Assembly: GCA_013153685.1 (NCBI GenBank)
Contig: JAADDX010000083.1
Coordinates: 1 to 45,632, forward strand
Length of the DNA: 45,632 nt
Source of the DNA: Campylobacterota bacterium
GTDB taxonomy: Bacteria; Campylobacterota; Campylobacteria; Campylobacterales; JAADDX01
Reading direction: 5' to 3'
A program made the position numbers and the translations under genes. How positions within the stretch are numbered: the first letter of the stretch is position 1; each line of letters opens with the position of its first letter. The notes beneath the pieces were generated by a model, which did no database searches, was not told the origin of the DNA, and saw nothing but the letters and a program-made list of their open reading frames with translations. This document shows, piece after piece, positions 19,092-27,792 of this stretch.

Positions 19092-21126
19092 AAAAATATC
19101 TCTATCAATCAAAATTGCATTGTTAGTAATGATAGTATCGTTTTTTGGGATTGCGACATTGGCGTATATCTCGTATGACCAATCCAAAAAAATCTTTACG
19201 GATCATACAGCCCAAATCTTGGCTAAAAATATCGATCAATATACCAATTTTATACGGGAAAATATCCAGAAACTAAGATACAATATCACAATTTTCTCAT
19301 ACAATCCATCGGTAAAAGGTTTTATGAGAAGTTATTTTAACAAATACAAATATGACGAAAAAACAAACAAAACATTTAGTCAATACAAAAAAGATATCAT
19401 CGCTATGATGCTATTTACAATGAAACAAAATCCAGCATATTTTCAGATGAGAATTATTGATGCGACAAATGGAGAGGAAATTGTTAAGCTAATTAGAAAC
19501 AACAATCAAATCCAAATCGCCAAACCTCATCTCCTACAAAACAAATGGAATAGAAATTATGTGCAACAAACACTAAAAAAACGTAAAGGTTGTTATATAT
19601 CACATATTAATCTCAACAAAGAATTTCACACTATAGAATACCCAATCAAGCCAACTATTAGGATAGCAAAAGTAATCTATGCCAACGGCAAAAAAGCCGG
19701 AATTGCAGTAATTAACGCGGATATCAAGAAATTGTTTGATTTTGATAAATTGATTAAAGCCAATGATTCTACGACTTTTATCGCCAATGAGGAGGGGTAT
19801 TATCTATTCAATCCGATTCATCCAGAGAGAGAATTTGGGTTTGAATTTGGTAGAGAATACAAAATCTTCTCGCGATATCCAGAATTAAAAGAATTTTTCA
19901 CCTCAAAAGACACCACGTTTTCTTATATTTGTTACAAAAACGACAAAATCCTAGAAGCAAGGAAAGTATTTATCTATCCGGATAGATTTATAGTAGTGTT
20001 AAAAACAACGACTTCATCAGTATTCCAAAACAAAGCCAAAGCCTATACCAAAAACCTCATCATCTCCATCATACTAATTACGCTTATTATTACGCTAATT
20101 ACGACTATTTTGGTAAGAATACTTACAAGTCCTATTAGGAAATTGACCGCTATTGCCAATAAAATAGCCAGAAACAAAGGTGCAGAACACTACAATATCG
20201 ATATTAACACCAATGATGAAATCGGAGAATTGGCACATTCGTTTGATGTGATGTTAAGTGCGATAGAAGAGAGTAAAAAAGAACTAGAAAAATTTGCTGA
20301 AAAACTAGAAGAGGAAGTGGAGAAAAAGACAAAACAACTCCAAGAAGTAAACAAAAACCTACAAAAGATAGTAGAAGAAAAAGTAAAAGAATTACGACAA
20401 AAAGACCAAGCCTTAGTACAACAATCAAAAATGGCAGCCATGGGAGAGATGATAGGTGCTATTGCTCATCAATGGAGACAACCTCTTAATTCACTAGCTA
20501 TTAATATCCAAATGTTGGAAGATATGGCTGATAATGACGAACTCACTCCTGAAGTATTGCATGATTTTATAGACAAAAATATGCAAACAATTGAATTTAT
20601 GAGTAATACGATTGATGATTTTAGAAATTTCTTTAGAAAAGATAAAGAAGCTGTGCGATTTAATGTAAAAGAAGCGATTGAAAAGACGATAAACTTACAA
20701 AGAGCACAACTAAGCAATCACAACATTGAAGTGATAACCGATTTACAAGATGGTTATACTAAAGGATTCAAAAACGAATTTATGCAAGTTATACTCAACT
20801 TAATATCAAATGCAAAAGACGCTATTGAGGAATATAGAGCCAAAACTAATAACAATTTCAAAGGCAAAATCTATATACAAACAAAACCTAAGGACGATAA
20901 AATACTCATTATCATGAGAGATAATGGAGGCGGTATTGAGCCAGAAGTAGCAAATAGAATCTTTGAGCCGTATTTTACAACCAAGGATGAAGGAAAGGGG
21001 ACTGGAATGGGATTGTATATGGTAAGAGAGATTATTAATAGAATGAATGGTTCAATTAAAGTCTCTAATGCACAAGATGGAGCGGAATTTATCATAGAAT
21101 TACCAAAGGATGACGATGAGAACTGA
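19081..21126 (+). CDS. Sensor histidine kinase, dCache-HAMP-HisKA
   Basis: This 681-residue inner-membrane kinase has TM1 (10-31), a periplasmic double-Cache-like domain (about 35-320), TM2 (325-347), HAMP (348-400), a long charged coiled coil (395-445), the dimerisation domain with IAHQWRQPLNSL (phospho-acceptor His463) and a catalytic domain with NLISNAKDAI (N box), RDNGGGIEP (G1), FEPYFTTKDEGKGTGMGLYM (F and G2). The HQWRQPLN H-box is common among Campylobacterota kinases. The track starts at GTG 19075; ATG 19081 is preferred. It overlaps the repeat protein by 11 bases and the regulator by 11 bases, so the three are translationally coupled. The periplasmic domain is free to contact the repeat protein. 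Confidence 0.9.
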   Translation: MKIKKISLSIKIALLVMIVSFFGIATLAYISYDQSKKIFTDHTAQILAKNIDQYTNFIRENIQKLRYNITIFSYNPSVKGFMRSYFNKYKYDEKTNKTFSQYKKDIIAMMLFTMKQNPAYFQMRIIDATNGEEIVKLIRNNNQIQIAKPHLLQNKWNRNYVQQTLKKRKGCYISHINLNKEFHTIEYPIKPTIRIAKVIYANGKKAGIAVINADIKKLFDFDKLIKANDSTTFIANEEGYYLFNPIHPEREFGFEFGREYKIFSRYPELKEFFTSKDTTFSYICYKNDKILEARKVFIYPDRFIVVLKTTTSSVFQNKAKAYTKNLIISIILITLIITLITTILVRILTSPIRKLTAIANKIARNKGAEHYNIDINTNDEIGELAHSFDVMLSAIEESKKELEKFAEKLEEEVEKKTKQLQEVNKNLQKIVEEKVKELRQKDQALVQQSKMAAMGEMIGAIAHQWRQPLNSLAINIQMLEDMADNDELTPEVLHDFIDKNMQTIEFMSNTIDDFRNFFRKDKEAVRFNVKEAIEKTINLQRAQLSNHNIEVITDLQDGYTKGFKNEFMQVILNLISNAKDAIEEYRAKTNNNFKGKIYIQTKPKDDKILIIMRDNGGGIEPEVANRIFEPYFTTKDEGKGTGMGLYMVREIINRMNGSIKVSNAQDGAEFIIELPKDDDEN

Positions 21127-21793
21127 TGCACACCCTTATTTAAAACAACTAAAATGCCTCTATGTAGAAGATGAGGAAATGATTAGAGGCTCTTTTAGCA
21201 AACTATTACAAAAACACTTCAAAGAAGTAATCGTAGCTACAAACGGACAAGAAGGGATCCAGAAATATACCAACGATATCGATATCGTAATTACCGATAT
21301 TAGAATGCCCCAAATCAGCGGTATTGAGATGGTCAAACAAATCAAAGCCAAAAATCCTTTTGTTTTTGTGATTTTTGTAACTGTGCTAGATGATATGAAA
21401 TACCTCAAAGAAGCGATTAATCTAGGGGTTGAGGGATATATTAGCAAGCCGGTGGAATTTAATAAACTCATAGACAAGCTCAATCAACTTGCAGAAATAT
21501 TAGAACAAAAACATAACACCAAAAAACTCTTAACACTCCTTCAAGAGATTTTTGATACACAACCAACACCGATGATTTTATTACAAAATCAACAAATCAA
21601 GCTTGCAAATCAAGCTTTTAGCAAATTATTTAGCGATGTAAAAACGATAGAAGATTTGAATGAATATTTCCATATTGACTATACCAAACAAAGCCAAAGC
21701 ATCACAATCTATTACGAAAACAAAGAGATGTTGTTGAATATCTTTATTAGAAAGATTGATGATACGTTTTGTTTGATTTCGTTTAAAATCTAA
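21116..21793 (+). CDS. Response regulator, REC domain plus PAS-like output
   Basis: Residues 10-125 form a receiver domain with acidic pocket YVEDEE (Glu18, Asp19), phospho-acceptor Asp61 in ITDIRMP, Thr89 and Lys111 (SKP). The C-terminal part, about 140-225, looks PAS-like (IFDTQPTPMILLQNQQIKLANQAFSKLF). There is no helix-turn-helix, GGDEF, EAL or HD domain, so output is likely by protein contact. AAGGA is five bases before the ATG at 21116, which gives an 11-base overlap with the kinase. A direct action on the downstream channel is possible but unproved. Confidence 0.85.
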   Translation: MRTDAHPYLKQLKCLYVEDEEMIRGSFSKLLQKHFKEVIVATNGQEGIQKYTNDIDIVITDIRMPQISGIEMVKQIKAKNPFVFVIFVTVLDDMKYLKEAINLGVEGYISKPVEFNKLIDKLNQLAEILEQKHNTKKLLTLLQEIFDTQPTPMILLQNQQIKLANQAFSKLFSDVKTIEDLNEYFHIDYTKQSQSITIYYENKEMLLNIFIRKIDDTFCLISFKI

Positions 21794-21802
21794 AGGATTC
21801 GT

Positions 21803-23338
21803 GTGAGAGTATTGTGGTTATTGATGTGGGTGGTATTTTTATTTGGTGCAGATAATAACACCACAATTGAACAACTAACACACAACCTACAATCAATCGA
21901 TAAAAAACTCTATGAGATGGATTTTTATGTAAAGTATGAAAATTACCAAAAATTACTTCAATTACAACAAGCCTTGGAGCTTATCCAAAAAGAGATTATC
22001 AAGCTCAAAAGACACAGACAAACATACAAAATCAAAAAACAACTCGACACTCTCAAACTCAAACAAATCGCTTACAAAAAGCAACTCGAGATAATGAGTG
22101 GCGGTAAAGACAATTTATTTGACGCACTAATTTCCATCTCACCACTACCAAAACCGTTTAGTATAACCAATCCATTTGCGATTTTCAGTGCTATTACCTA
22201 TATCAAAAACATCCACGAAACTATCAAAAAATACGAAGAAAAATACAAAGAACTAGATACGATTATCGAACTACTAAATCAAAAAATGGCTTTATACAAA
22301 AGCCTACATAAAAATTACGCCGATATCTACCAAACTATCCAAGATTTTACTCTCGCTAAGAGTATCTATTACTCAAAGCTTATGCAGCTCAAAACAGAAG
22401 CCAAGCTGTATATCCAAACGATGAAAAATGAAGAAAAAGCACAAATACAAAAGCTTATCACATTAATTATCACCATTTTTATTTCGGTGTTTGTATTTAC
22501 ATTGGTAAAGATGGCTTTTAGGAAATATGCTAACAATCTAGAAAATATCTATCTTATCAACAAAGTGATAAATTTCCTCAATTTCTCCGTAATTGTGTTG
22601 ATTGTGGCGTTTTTTTATATCGATAACGCTACTTATTTGATCACTATCTTGGGGTTTGCATCAGCAGGGATTGCAATTGCAATGAAAGATTGGTTTATGA
22701 ATATTTTTGGTTGGTTTGTAATATTAATTACCGGAAATTTCAAAGTAGGAGATAGAATCAAAATCATACTACAAAATGGGCAAGTAGAAGTGATAGGAGA
22801 TATTATAGATATTACCGCATCAAGGATAGTTATCCACGAAGATGTCACGCTTACAACATTTATCAAAAATAGAAGAGCTGGTAGAATCATATTCGTACCA
22901 AACAATGTCATTTTCACCAATCCAATCTTCAACTACACCCACAATGGTCTAAAAGCTGTGTGGGATGGAATCGATATTACAATCACATTCGACTCTGATT
23001 ACAAAAGAGCGGAATATCTAGCTAGGGAAATTACCAAAAAATATTCCAAAGGATATACAGACATTACTAGAAAACAGCTCAACAAATTAAGAAATGTCTA
23101 CAATATCAAAAATACCCAAGTAGAACCACGAATCTACACCTTCATAGGGGAGTATGGGATTGTGATTAGTTGTTGGTATCTAAACAACTACGCCACACTC
23201 AATCTACGCAGTAAAATTAGTGCGGAAATATTAGAAGCATTTAGAAACGAGAAAAATATCAAAATCGCATACAATACCATCGATATCAAGGTCAAAGATG
23301 AACAACCTTCTCAAACTAAAACATTTATACAACCTTAA
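21803..23338 (+). CDS. MscS-family mechanosensitive channel with long N-terminal extension
   Basis: This 511-residue protein has a signal peptide (about 1-16, VVFLFGA), a periplasmic, largely coiled-coil region (about 20-210), then membrane segments at about 215-240, 252-275 and the pore helix region. The MscS core reads GFASAGIAIAMKDWFMNIFGWFVILITGNFKVGDRIKI, followed by the beta domain (GDIIDITASRIVIHED, RIIFVPNNVIFTNPIFNYT). Such channels release solutes on membrane tension. The GTG start has AAAGGA five bases upstream. Its place nine bases after the regulator, in the operon of a periplasmic repeat protein and a sensor, suggests envelope or osmotic sensing. Confidence 0.9.
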   Translation: MRVLWLLMWVVFLFGADNNTTIEQLTHNLQSIDKKLYEMDFYVKYENYQKLLQLQQALELIQKEIIKLKRHRQTYKIKKQLDTLKLKQIAYKKQLEIMSGGKDNLFDALISISPLPKPFSITNPFAIFSAITYIKNIHETIKKYEEKYKELDTIIELLNQKMALYKSLHKNYADIYQTIQDFTLAKSIYYSKLMQLKTEAKLYIQTMKNEEKAQIQKLITLIITIFISVFVFTLVKMAFRKYANNLENIYLINKVINFLNFSVIVLIVAFFYIDNATYLITILGFASAGIAIAMKDWFMNIFGWFVILITGNFKVGDRIKIILQNGQVEVIGDIIDITASRIVIHEDVTLTTFIKNRRAGRIIFVPNNVIFTNPIFNYTHNGLKAVWDGIDITITFDSDYKRAEYLAREITKKYSKGYTDITRKQLNKLRNVYNIKNTQVEPRIYTFIGEYGIVISCWYLNNYATLNLRSKISAEILEAFRNEKNIKIAYNTIDIKVKDEQPSQTKTFIQP

Positions 23339-23939
23339 ATTTCTTAATGAGGAATACTTCGAAGGGTTTGAGATACAAAACGAGATACAAATCCCAAATG
23401 ATTATGAAGAATTAAAACAACTCGTCTCAAATTGCCGCCTATGTCCTCTATCACATCAACGCACTAACGTCGTATTTGGAGAAGGCAATCTCAAAGCTCA
23501 ACTTATGCTAATAGGAGAAGCTCCTGGTAGAGAGGAAGATTTGCAAGGTAGACCGTTTGTAGGGCGAAGCGGAGAGATGCTTACTAAAATGCTCAAAAAT
23601 GTCTTGGCATTGGATAGAAGTGAGGTGTATATCGCAAATATTATCAAATGCAGACCACCATTTAATCGAGATCCAAATATGGAGGAAATTGAAAATTGCA
23701 AACATTATCTTATCAAACAAATAGAAATTATCCAACCCAAACTCATAGTTACCCTAGGAAGAGTTGCGTTTAGTGCACTTTTAAATGATACGACACCTAT
23801 TACAAAGGCTAGAGGAAAGGTGTATAGTTTTATGGGAATCAAAGTCATCCCCACATTTCACCCTAGTTATTTATTGCGAAATCCATCCAAAAAGCGGGAT
23901 GCTTTGGAGGATCTAAACTTCATCAAAAGATTTTTATAA
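23298..23939 (+). CDS. Uracil-DNA glycosylase, [4Fe-4S] family 4/5 type
   Basis: This 213-residue repair enzyme removes uracil from DNA. It has four cluster cysteines (NCRLCPL, IKCRPP, EIENCKHYL), motif 1 LIGEAPGREEDLQGRPFVGRSG and motif 3 FHPSYLLRNP. The ATG at 23298 lies inside the MscS gene (41-base overlap), with AAGG six bases before it; a later start would have to lie in the poorly conserved first 40 residues. Position after the channel operon is probably coincidental coupling. Confidence 0.92.
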   Translation: MNNLLKLKHLYNLKFLNEEYFEGFEIQNEIQIPNDYEELKQLVSNCRLCPLSHQRTNVVFGEGNLKAQLMLIGEAPGREEDLQGRPFVGRSGEMLTKMLKNVLALDRSEVYIANIIKCRPPFNRDPNMEEIENCKHYLIKQIEIIQPKLIVTLGRVAFSALLNDTTPITKARGKVYSFMGIKVIPTFHPSYLLRNPSKKRDALEDLNFIKRFL

Positions 23940-23948
23940 AGATTGCTT

Positions 23949-24569
23949 ATGAGGTTTGATAGATGCAAAAGACTATTTGACAACTTTGATGAACTACAGC
24001 AATTACAAATCCTAATATGCGGTCTTGGTGGAGTTGGAGGATATGCACTAGATTGCCTATATAAAAGTGGTATTTGCAATATTACCGCTATTGATTATGA
24101 TATATTTGAGATACACAATCAAAACAGACAAATCGGTAGTGAATACGTGCATGAGAAGAAGACTGCCGTATTTCAAAAGCTATACCCAAATATACACACC
24201 ATAGATGTCAAAATCACTCCACAATGGCTAGAGGAATTTGATATAGGACAGTTTGATATAGTAATTGATGCAATTGATGATATTCCAGCTAAAATCGCTC
24301 TTATTAAAAAAGCATATCCCAATATAATCTCATCGATGGGAGCGGCAAAAAGGATTGATCCTACCAAAATCGAAATTACCACACTTAATAAAACTTATAA
24401 TGACCCTTTTGCAAAAGTAATCAGACAAAAACTCAAAAATTACAAAAAATTACAAGTCGTCTTCTCATCAGAAATACCGCGTTGCAAAGAGATGGGAAGC
24501 TTTATAGGGGTTACTGCTAGCTTTGGAATGGCACTTTGTAGCAGAGTGATTCAACTATATGGTAAATAA
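23949..24569 (+). CDS. tcdA: tRNA threonylcarbamoyladenosine dehydratase (TcdA/CsdL-like, ThiF family)
   Basis: E1-like adenylating enzyme that cyclises t6A37 in tRNA to ct6A. The N-terminus MRFDRCKRLFDNFDELQQLQI, the nucleotide-binding loop ICGLGGVGGYALDCLYKSGI, and DYDIFEIHNQNRQIGS match the TcdA group, as does SSEIPR followed by GSFIGVTASFGM. At 206 residues it is shorter than E. coli TcdA (about 268), lacking C-terminal residues. The track start is TTG 23943; ATG 23949 fits the family, though the ribosome site (AAAGA) is weak. It ends convergently with, and overlaps by 19 bases, the prepilin peptidase gene. Confidence 0.85.
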   Translation: MRFDRCKRLFDNFDELQQLQILICGLGGVGGYALDCLYKSGICNITAIDYDIFEIHNQNRQIGSEYVHEKKTAVFQKLYPNIHTIDVKITPQWLEEFDIGQFDIVIDAIDDIPAKIALIKKAYPNIISSMGAAKRIDPTKIEITTLNKTYNDPFAKVIRQKLKNYKKLQVVFSSEIPRCKEMGSFIGVTASFGMALCSRVIQLYGK

Positions 24570-25270
24570 CCTCCTTGCCAAATATATACCAACATCCCCC
24601 CAAGTGTCAAAAACGGAATAAAAGGCAATTCATATTCCTTCTTTTTGTAGATATAATAAACTGCGGGCAAAATAGCTAATATAGCAGATAAAAATATAGC
24701 ATACAAAGCTGAGTGTATCCCAAGCAGTGCGGCTAATGTTGCAAATATCAAAATATCGCCCTCACCCATCGCCTCTTTTTGTAAAATCGCACTTAAATAA
24801 TCCCGCAAAAACACGGCACCTCCCGCAAATAATAAAGCATTTTTGATAGTAGTTATCACATCAACATGACTAAATAATGCAAACGTCAAAGGCACTACAT
24901 TCATCACATAACTAATCGCTTTGTATCTCAAGTCGATAAAACTTGCCACAATCAAACTATAAAAACTCAAAAGAGTGCACAAAGCATACCAACTAATCCC
25001 CTCTTTGTAATACACGCAAACAGTAATAACGGCGGATATTATCTCAACTACAATATATTGGTAGGAAATTGGCATTTTACAATACGCACACTTTCCTCTT
25101 AGTAAGATAAATGATAAAATAGGGATATTATGATACCACTTAAGGGGGGTATTGCATTTGGGGCAGTGACTATTTGGATATACGACACTCTTACCTTGTG
25201 GATATCTAATAATCACTACATTCAAAAAACTCCCGATTATCGCACCAAATAAAAAAACCAAAAAACCCAT
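24551..25270 (-). CDS. Prepilin peptidase (type IV leader peptidase / methyltransferase)
   Basis: This 239-residue polytopic protein cleaves and N-methylates type IV prepilins and pseudopilins. It begins MGFLVFLFGAIIGSFLNVVIIRYP, has the zinc-binding CPKC and CAYC pairs, and both catalytic aspartates: FIDLRYK and GEGDI. The track start at 25393 reads 41 extra residues through uppS; ATG 25270 has GGAGG six bases upstream and overlaps the uppS stop as TGATG. It is the last gene of the seven-gene operon. It may serve the machine of the T2SF protein at 11127. Confidence 0.93.
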   Translation of the reverse strand: MGFLVFLFGAIIGSFLNVVIIRYPQGKSVVYPNSHCPKCNTPLKWYHNIPILSFILLRGKCAYCKMPISYQYIVVEIISAVITVCVYYKEGISWYALCTLLSFYSLIVASFIDLRYKAISYVMNVVPLTFALFSHVDVITTIKNALLFAGGAVFLRDYLSAILQKEAMGEGDILIFATLAALLGIHSALYAIFLSAILAILPAVYYIYKKKEYELPFIPFLTLGGMLVYIWQGGYLPYS

Positions 25271-25938
25271 CAAATACCTCCAAACCTTCGTTCTCTTTTT
25301 TTGTATTGGTTGATGATATCCTCCAACTCCTCTGGAGTAAAATCGGGCCACAAAGTAGATGTAAAATGCATCTCGGCATATGCTATTTGCCATAAGAGGA
25401 AATTACTAACTCGCACTTCTCCACTAGTGCGAATTAGCAAATCTACATCCGGTATATTTGCAGTATCCAAACACTGCACGAAATTCTCCTCACTCACCTC
25501 CAATCCCAAACGACACAGTTTCTTAATAGCACGCAAAATCTCATCTTGTGAGCCGTAATTTAGGGCTAAAATTTGAGTTAATTTAGTAAAGTGCTTAGTC
25601 TTTTCTTTGGTTGTTTGGATCCGTTTTTGGAGTTTGGGGCTAAATTTGGAAATATCGCCTATAACATCGAATTTTACTTCGTTTTTGATATATGTCTCAA
25701 GTTCTTTTTTGAGCCAATTATCCAACAACTTCATCAAAAATTCCACTTCCATCTTCGGTCTTTTCCAATTTTCTGTCGAAAAAGCATACAAAGTTAAATA
25801 TTGAATATCTGGATGATTAGCGGCATATGTAGTGATTTGTTTGACTACATCAGCACCTTTTTTGTGTCCTTCGATTCGTGGTTTGTTTTGTTTTTGTGCC
25901 CAACGACCATTTCCATCCATAATAATTGCTACATGCAT
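25270..25938 (-). CDS. uppS: Undecaprenyl diphosphate synthase
   Basis: This 222-residue cis-prenyltransferase makes the C55 carrier for peptidoglycan and LPS. Motifs are VAIIMDGNGRWAQKQNKPRIEGHKKGAD at the N-terminus (catalytic Asp in MDGNGRW), YAFSTENWKRP, DLLIRTSGEVRVSNFLLWQIAYAEMHF and the terminal LWPDF. AAAGGT precedes the ATG. It sits between a conserved hypothetical gene and the prepilin peptidase, an order I recall from Campylobacter. Confidence 0.96.
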   Translation of the reverse strand: MHVAIIMDGNGRWAQKQNKPRIEGHKKGADVVKQITTYAANHPDIQYLTLYAFSTENWKRPKMEVEFLMKLLDNWLKKELETYIKNEVKFDVIGDISKFSPKLQKRIQTTKEKTKHFTKLTQILALNYGSQDEILRAIKKLCRLGLEVSEENFVQCLDTANIPDVDLLIRTSGEVRVSNFLLWQIAYAEMHFTSTLWPDFTPEELEDIINQYKKRERRFGGI

Positions 25939-25940
25939 TG

Positions 25941-26663
25941 TTATACCTTTAGATTGAGTAATGAATTTGTCTGTGTGACTTCAAATAATGGTGGAGGAGT
26001 ATCTTGCTTGAGAGTTACATTCATATGCAATTGCTCAATGTGTTTTTGGAGGAAATTTAACGAATTTAAAAACTCCACTATCAAAGTCAAATACAATTCA
26101 TCAGCCAAATAAATCTCCCCTCCTATTGCACCTAGATGTTCAAAATACCCCCAAAATGACAATTTTTGTTTTTTAGTAGGCTTCATTTGAATGATAGCTT
26201 TTGTTTTATCTTTGATAAACAGATGTTTGATGTTTTGATTAAATGCCAAGAACAATTGCGAATAAAACAAAAACTCCTCTTTATTGTTAGCATTTGCTAG
26301 GTGATGCATTAGAAATTGTTTGTATTTTTCGTTGCTTTGTAATGGGTCATCTTCTAATAGATCATCCACACTATAAGTGATACTATCGGGAAATTTCATA
26401 AAAATATTTGGGATTTTATGCAAATTTTTAATCTCTATCTTATCTCCGTGTTGCGTTACTATAGCTTTGTATTGTCTACCTACTTCAAGTGGTGTATATG
26501 AACGTGTCTCTAGCTCTTTATTTCCAAGCTTAAGCAAATATCTGATAGGATTGAGCTGTTTTTTAACCGTGATATTAAGAGGTAAAGTAGCATTAAACTC
26601 CGCTGGCATATTCAAGCGATTGGCTGCTTTTAGAATCTTACCTACTTGCGAGATATCAAACAT
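25941..26663 (-). CDS. Conserved hypothetical protein between coaBC and uppS
   Basis: I cannot assign this 240-residue soluble protein. It has no signal peptide or membrane segment. The segment YLLKLGNKELETRSYTPLEVGRQYKAIV (about 42-69) looks like a small beta-barrel. The C-terminal LSFWGYFEHLGAIGGEIYLADELYLTLIVEFLNSLNF recalls the C-terminal domain of FliK-type hook-length proteins, a weak resemblance. It overlaps the coaBC stop by eight bases. The same neighbours occur in Campylobacter (recalled, not checked), so it is vertically inherited rather than accessory. Confidence 0.7.
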   Translation of the reverse strand: MFDISQVGKILKAANRLNMPAEFNATLPLNITVKKQLNPIRYLLKLGNKELETRSYTPLEVGRQYKAIVTQHGDKIEIKNLHKIPNIFMKFPDSITYSVDDLLEDDPLQSNEKYKQFLMHHLANANNKEEFLFYSQLFLAFNQNIKHLFIKDKTKAIIQMKPTKKQKLSFWGYFEHLGAIGGEIYLADELYLTLIVEFLNSLNFLQKHIEQLHMNVTLKQDTPPPLFEVTQTNSLLNLKV

Positions 26664-27792
26664 CCAAACTCTCTTTGATAATCTGATTGGCGATAGTAAA
26701 TTTGTCGTTTTGTGATAATATCACCTCTTTATCTTTGCTAATAAAAATCACTTCATTCGTATCACTCCCAAAGTCATTTTTAGTTAGCAAATTCAAACAA
26801 ATAGCATCACATTGTTTTTGGACTAAAGCTTTTTTGGCATACATAAGGGCATTCTCTTCATCCCTCTCAGCCTTAAATCCTATTTTCTTAATTCCATGTA
26901 TGCTTGCTAAAATATCTGGATTTTGAGTCAAATGAAGTGTTAGAGGCTGATTTGTCTTTTTAATCTTTCCGCGAACATATTGTGGTGCATAATCACTCAC
27001 AGCAGCAGCCATAAACAAATACTCACATCGACTCACAAGCTCATCTAAAATTGCCTTAAGTGAAGCTGCGGATGTGTATTTTACAACCTCGATATCCTTT
27101 GGCAAAGATGTATCTTTAGAGGTAACTAAAATAACATTAGCACCTTGTATATACAAAGCCAAAGCCAGAGCATTAGCCATTTTACCAGTAGAGAAGTTAG
27201 AGATATATCTTACATCATCAATCTTTTCTATACTTCCTCCTCCAGTAACAATAACATTCACCCCTTTATATAATCCCGCTGATGTAAGACGCAAAGCTTT
27301 GTAGAAAATATCCTTTACATCCGCCATCTTACCAACCCCCTCATCTTGGCATGCCAGCAAGCCCTCTTGAGCATGAATCACGTTTGGTAGATGTTGCAAT
27401 GCCTTTTGGGTAGTGGGATGTAGATACATATTGGTATTTGCAGCTGGGGCTATTAATACTGGTTTATTACACGCTAGATATACCTGCAATAATAAATTAT
27501 CCGCAATTCCACAATAAAGCTTATTTACGGTATTAGCCGTAGCCGGTGCGATAATAAAAATATCCGCCCATTTTGCGATATCTATGTGATTGTACTCATC
27601 CGCCCAACTCTCGCTTTGTGAAGTGAGGACTTTATTATGTGTGAGAGATTCAAAAGTCAAGGGCGTAATAAAACGACTCGCAGCCTCGCTCATCACCACC
27701 CTCACCTCATCACCGTTTTTGATAAACAATCTAATCAATTCCAACGTTTTATAAATAGCGATACTACCGCTTACTCCAATTAACACATTCAT
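26656..27792 (-). CDS. coaBC: Phosphopantothenoylcysteine decarboxylase / phosphopantothenate-cysteine ligase
   Basis: This 378-residue bifunctional enzyme carries out two steps of coenzyme A synthesis. The N-terminal CoaC flavoprotein has GVSGSIAIYKTLELIR, the active-site His region EYNHIDIAKWADIFIIAPATANT and PAANTNMYLHP. The C-terminal CoaB domain has VIVTGGGSIEKIDDVRYISNFSTGKMANALALALY and, late, KIGFKAERD. Its ATG overlaps the modB stop by four bases (ATGA). Confidence 0.95.
   Translation of the reverse strand: MNVLIGVSGSIAIYKTLELIRLFIKNGDEVRVVMSEAASRFITPLTFESLTHNKVLTSQSESWADEYNHIDIAKWADIFIIAPATANTVNKLYCGIADNLLLQVYLACNKPVLIAPAANTNMYLHPTTQKALQHLPNVIHAQEGLLACQDEGVGKMADVKDIFYKALRLTSAGLYKGVNVIVTGGGSIEKIDDVRYISNFSTGKMANALALALYIQGANVILVTSKDTSLPKDIEVVKYTSAASLKAILDELVSRCEYLFMAAAVSDYAPQYVRGKIKKTNQPLTLHLTQNPDILASIHGIKKIGFKAERDEENALMYAKKALVQKQCDAICLNLLTKNDFGSDTNEVIFISKDKEVILSQNDKFTIANQIIKESLDV

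Noticed and set aside
24551-25393. 280-residue version of the prepilin peptidase
   Set aside because: The first 41 residues are out-of-frame uppS sequence; the ATG at 25270 has a strong ribosome site and the family N-terminus.
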